Source of the DNA: an uncultured Collinsella sp.
GTDB lineage: Bacteria; Actinomycetota; Coriobacteriia; Coriobacteriales; Coriobacteriaceae
Length of the DNA: 17,340 bases
Direction: 5' to 3'
Assembly: GCA_959600835.1 (NCBI GenBank)
Contig: CAUGNQ010000043.1
Location: forward strand, 1 to 17,340
Below the pieces are notes generated by a model. The model did no database searches. It was not told the DNA's origin and saw only the letters and a list, made by a program, of their open reading frames with translations. The first letter of the stretch is position 1; every line of letters begins with the position of its first letter. The position numbers and the translations under genes are program-made. Positions 15,437 to 17,340 of this stretch are shown piece by piece.

Positions 15437-15472
15437 AGAATAGCCGCCTGGCGCTAACCGGGCGGCTATTCT
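15437..15472 (-). promoter_or_regulatory. Perfect 12-bp hairpin between glgD and glgA
   Basis: AGAATAGCCGCC (15437-15448) pairs perfectly with GGCGGCTATTCT (15461-15472) around a 12-nt loop. In the direction of transcription CGAATTGC follows, not a T-run, so it does not look like a terminator. It stands about 13 bases upstream of the glgA ribosome-binding site. It could stabilise the glgCD message, mark a processing site or modulate glgA translation. Confidence 0.6.
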
Positions 15473-15503
15473 ACATGTTACGAGCGATGTTGCGGTGCCA
15501 ACG

Positions 15504-16631
15504 TTAACGTACGATGGTGGTGTCGGAAGTTAACGGAGCCTTGCCCAGCACCAGGATGTTCTCGGGCGTGCCGCGAAGCTCGGTGTTGGTGGGGACCACG
15601 TTGTTCTTGTCCAGGATGGCGTTCTCAACGCGTGCGCCGCTCTTGATGATGCAGCTCTGGTTGATGATCGAGTTGGTCACCGAAGCTCCTTCCTCGACCA
15701 CGACGCCGCGTGACAGGATTGAGTTGCGCACGGTGCCCTTGATGATGCAGCCGGCTGAGATGATCGAGTTGCACGCGTGGCTGCCGGTCGCATAGCGCGA
15801 AGGCGGCACGTCGTGAGCCTTGGTCAGGATCGGGCGCTCGGGATCGAAGAGCTGGTCGGCCACGGTCTGGTCGAGCAGGTCCATGCTGCGGCGATACAGC
15901 GACTTCTCGCTAAACACGCCCACGACCTCGCCCTTGTACTCGTAGCTGCACACGTCGATGTTGCCAAAGTCGCCCTGGAGTGCCTCGAGCAGGTCCAGAT
16001 AGTCGGCGGCCTGGTAGTGGTCGATAATCTCGAGCAGCGTATCGCGGTTGACGATGCAGCAGTCCATAGAGGCGTTGTCGCCGTACACGACGCCGGCGCT
16101 CACGCCCGTCAGGCGGCCGTTCTCGTTAATCTCGAGCTTGGTCTCGTCATCGACGTTGCGCGTGGCCTTGCAGTACACCACGGTCATCTGGGCACCGGAG
16201 TTCTCGTGCGCCTCGATGATGGTGTTGAGGTCCATGTTAAAGATGATGTTGGTGCCCATCATCACGACATAGGGCTTCTCCGAGCGCTGGAACAGCGTCT
16301 TGTTGGAGATGATGTCGCGCAGCAGGAAGCGCATGCCGCCCTTGGTGGTGCCATACGCGTTGCCGGGCACCATGAACAGGCCGCCCTTCTTGCGGTCCAG
16401 GCCCCAGTCCTTGCCAGAGCCCACGTGGTCGATCAGCGAGCGGTAGTTGCCCGGCATGACGACGCCGACGGTCTTAATGCCGGCATTCATCATGTTGGAC
16501 AGCGGGAAGTCGATCAGGCGGTAGCGGCCCAAAAACGGAACGGACGCGATGGGGCGGTCCTTGAGCAGGACACTGCCGTAGGACGAAGAGTAGTTAGCGG
16601 TGATATAACCGATGGCCTTGCGATTGATCAT
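15504..16631 (-). CDS. glgD: GlgD, regulatory-type subunit of ADP-glucose pyrophosphorylase
   Basis: GlgD is a paralogue of GlgC that lacks much of the catalytic signature and, in bacilli, forms a mixed enzyme with GlgC that raises ADP-glucose synthesis. The 375-residue product has the usual length. The N-terminus AIGYITANYSSSYGSVLL replaces the Gly-rich nucleotide-binding loop of GlgC, while FLGRYRLIDFPLSN is retained. MMGTNIIFNMDL stands where GlgC has its acidic substrate-site segment. The C-terminal third has left-handed beta-helix hexapeptide repeats (for example SIISAGCIIKGTVRNSIL). ATG 16631 is chosen: it lies four bases after the glgC stop, with AAGGGGG inside the end of glgC, and matches the family N-terminus. 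An upstream ATG at 16670 would overlap glgC. Confidence 0.93.
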   Translation of the reverse strand: MINRKAIGYITANYSSSYGSVLLKDRPIASVPFLGRYRLIDFPLSNMMNAGIKTVGVVMPGNYRSLIDHVGSGKDWGLDRKKGGLFMVPGNAYGTTKGGMRFLLRDIISNKTLFQRSEKPYVVMMGTNIIFNMDLNTIIEAHENSGAQMTVVYCKATRNVDDETKLEINENGRLTGVSAGVVYGDNASMDCCIVNRDTLLEIIDHYQAADYLDLLEALQGDFGNIDVCSYEYKGEVVGVFSEKSLYRRSMDLLDQTVADQLFDPERPILTKAHDVPPSRYATGSHACNSIISAGCIIKGTVRNSILSRGVVVEEGASVTNSIINQSCIIKSGARVENAILDKNNVVPTNTELRGTPENILVLGKAPLTSDTTIVR

Positions 16632-16635
16632 CGGA

Positions 16636-17340
16636 TCATTCCCCCTTCCCGATAACGACGTCATTTCCAACGACGGCCGTATCCTTGGTGGTATCGACAG
16701 AGCCGAGCTTCACGCCCTCTTCGACCGTGGAGTTCTCGCCCAAAATAGCGCGGCAGATGTGCGCGCCGCTCTTAACGTGCGCACCCGGCAGCAGCACGGA
16801 GTCCTCGACCACGGCGCGCTCCTCGATGATGACATCGGTCGAAAGGATCGAGTGGCGAGCGGTGCCGTAGATCTTGCAGCCATTGGAGACCAGGCAGTCG
16901 TCTAGGCGGCCGTCCGGGCCAATGTAGTGCGGCGGACGCGTGGTGATGTTGGACATGATGGGGAAGTTCTTGTCGAACAGATCGAACTCGGGGTTGTTAC
17001 CCAGCAGGTCCATCGAGGTCTCATGGAAGCTGGCGATGGTGCCGACGTCCTTCCAGAAGCCGTGGAACTCGTAGCTGTACAGGCGCTTGTTCTCACCGAG
17101 CAGCTTGGGGATGATGTCCTTGCCAAAGTCGTGGCTCGAGCGCTGGTCCAGAGCGTCCTCCTCGAGCGCCTCGATCAGCACGTCGGCCGAGAAGATGTAG
17201 ATGCCCATGGACGCGAGGTTCGAATCGGGCTTCTCGGGCTTCTCGGTAAACTTGGTGATGCGGCCGTCTTCGGGGTCGGTGGTCAGGATGCCAAAGCGGC
17301 TGGCCTCCTCCCACGGAACCTCCATGACGGAGATGGTGCA
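16636..17340 (-). CDS. glgC: Glucose-1-phosphate adenylyltransferase, C-terminal part (cut by the window edge)
   Basis: GlgC makes ADP-glucose from glucose-1-phosphate and ATP, the committed step of bacterial glycogen synthesis. Only the last 234 residues are in the window; the reading frame is open to base 17340, where it reads CTISV before MEVPWEEASRFGIL. Roughly 150 N-terminal residues with the Gly-rich catalytic loop lie outside. Visible family parts are SRFGILTTD, KFTEKPEKP and GIYIFSADVL of the catalytic domain, then a left-handed beta-helix domain (HSILSTDVIIEERAVVEDSV and following) that serves oligomerisation and allosteric control. The internal ATG at 17325 is not the start. The stop lies four bases before glgD, so the two are translated from one message. 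The promoter must lie to the right of the window. Confidence 0.94.
   Translation of the reverse strand, partial: CTISVMEVPWEEASRFGILTTDPEDGRITKFTEKPEKPDSNLASMGIYIFSADVLIEALEEDALDQRSSHDFGKDIIPKLLGENKRLYSYEFHGFWKDVGTIASFHETSMDLLGNNPEFDLFDKNFPIMSNITTRPPHYIGPDGRLDDCLVSNGCKIYGTARHSILSTDVIIEERAVVEDSVLLPGAHVKSGAHICRAILGENSTVEEGVKLGSVDTTKDTAVVGNDVVIGKGE

Noticed and set aside
17093..17325. A glgC start at ATG 17325
   Set aside because: The frame stays open through CTISV to the window edge and the residues around it belong to the middle of GlgC, so this ATG is internal.

Overview
The window looks like a piece of chromosome from a GC-rich Gram-positive of the class Coriobacteriia, most likely Collinsella or a close relative. 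This placement is inferred from protein character and gene content, not from a marker search. It holds eleven protein-coding genes, ten complete and one cut by the right edge. No rRNA, tRNA, CRISPR array, phage gene or transposase gene was seen.

Left half (about 250-9,165) is a housekeeping block. metK (SAM synthetase) reads leftward and ends in a strong terminator. Divergent from it, gltX, priA, def, fmt and rsmB read rightward. priA-def and fmt-rsmB are tightly spaced or overlapping. def-fmt-rsmB ties formyl-methionine initiation and deformylation to 16S rRNA m5C methylation, with the primosomal helicase PriA just upstream. PriA carries a short N-terminal QLSLF peptide that matches the sliding-clamp-binding consensus. 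fmt has strongly T-ending codons, unlike gltX, where C-ending codons dominate.

The most unusual non-coding signal is in this half. Every spacer longer than about 100 bp (metK/gltX, gltX/priA, def/fmt, rsmB/fmdB) contains one long, nearly perfect inverted repeat. Arms are 22-33 bp around a 23-40 nt loop. The arm sequences differ, but some share GGGGAC-type tags and two elements are both 102 bp long. They are not ordinary terminators, because real terminators lie beside three of them.

Right half (about 9,320-17,340) reads leftward and is about storage and use of alpha-glucans, apart from a small FmdB-type zinc-ribbon gene. In transcription order it has glgC (partial), glgD, glgA and a large GH13-GH77 fusion (alpha-amylase/neopullulanase-like plus 4-alpha-glucanotransferase). 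GlgC/GlgD would make ADP-glucose and GlgA would extend glucan. The fusion enzyme would hydrolyse and disproportionate maltodextrins or glycogen. GlgA is remarkable: after a complete GT5 catalytic region it has about 260 extra residues, first acidic and then Lys/Ala/Thr-rich like a histone H1 tail.

The first 257 bases hold the metK terminator, a perfect 11-bp hairpin and no recognised gene.
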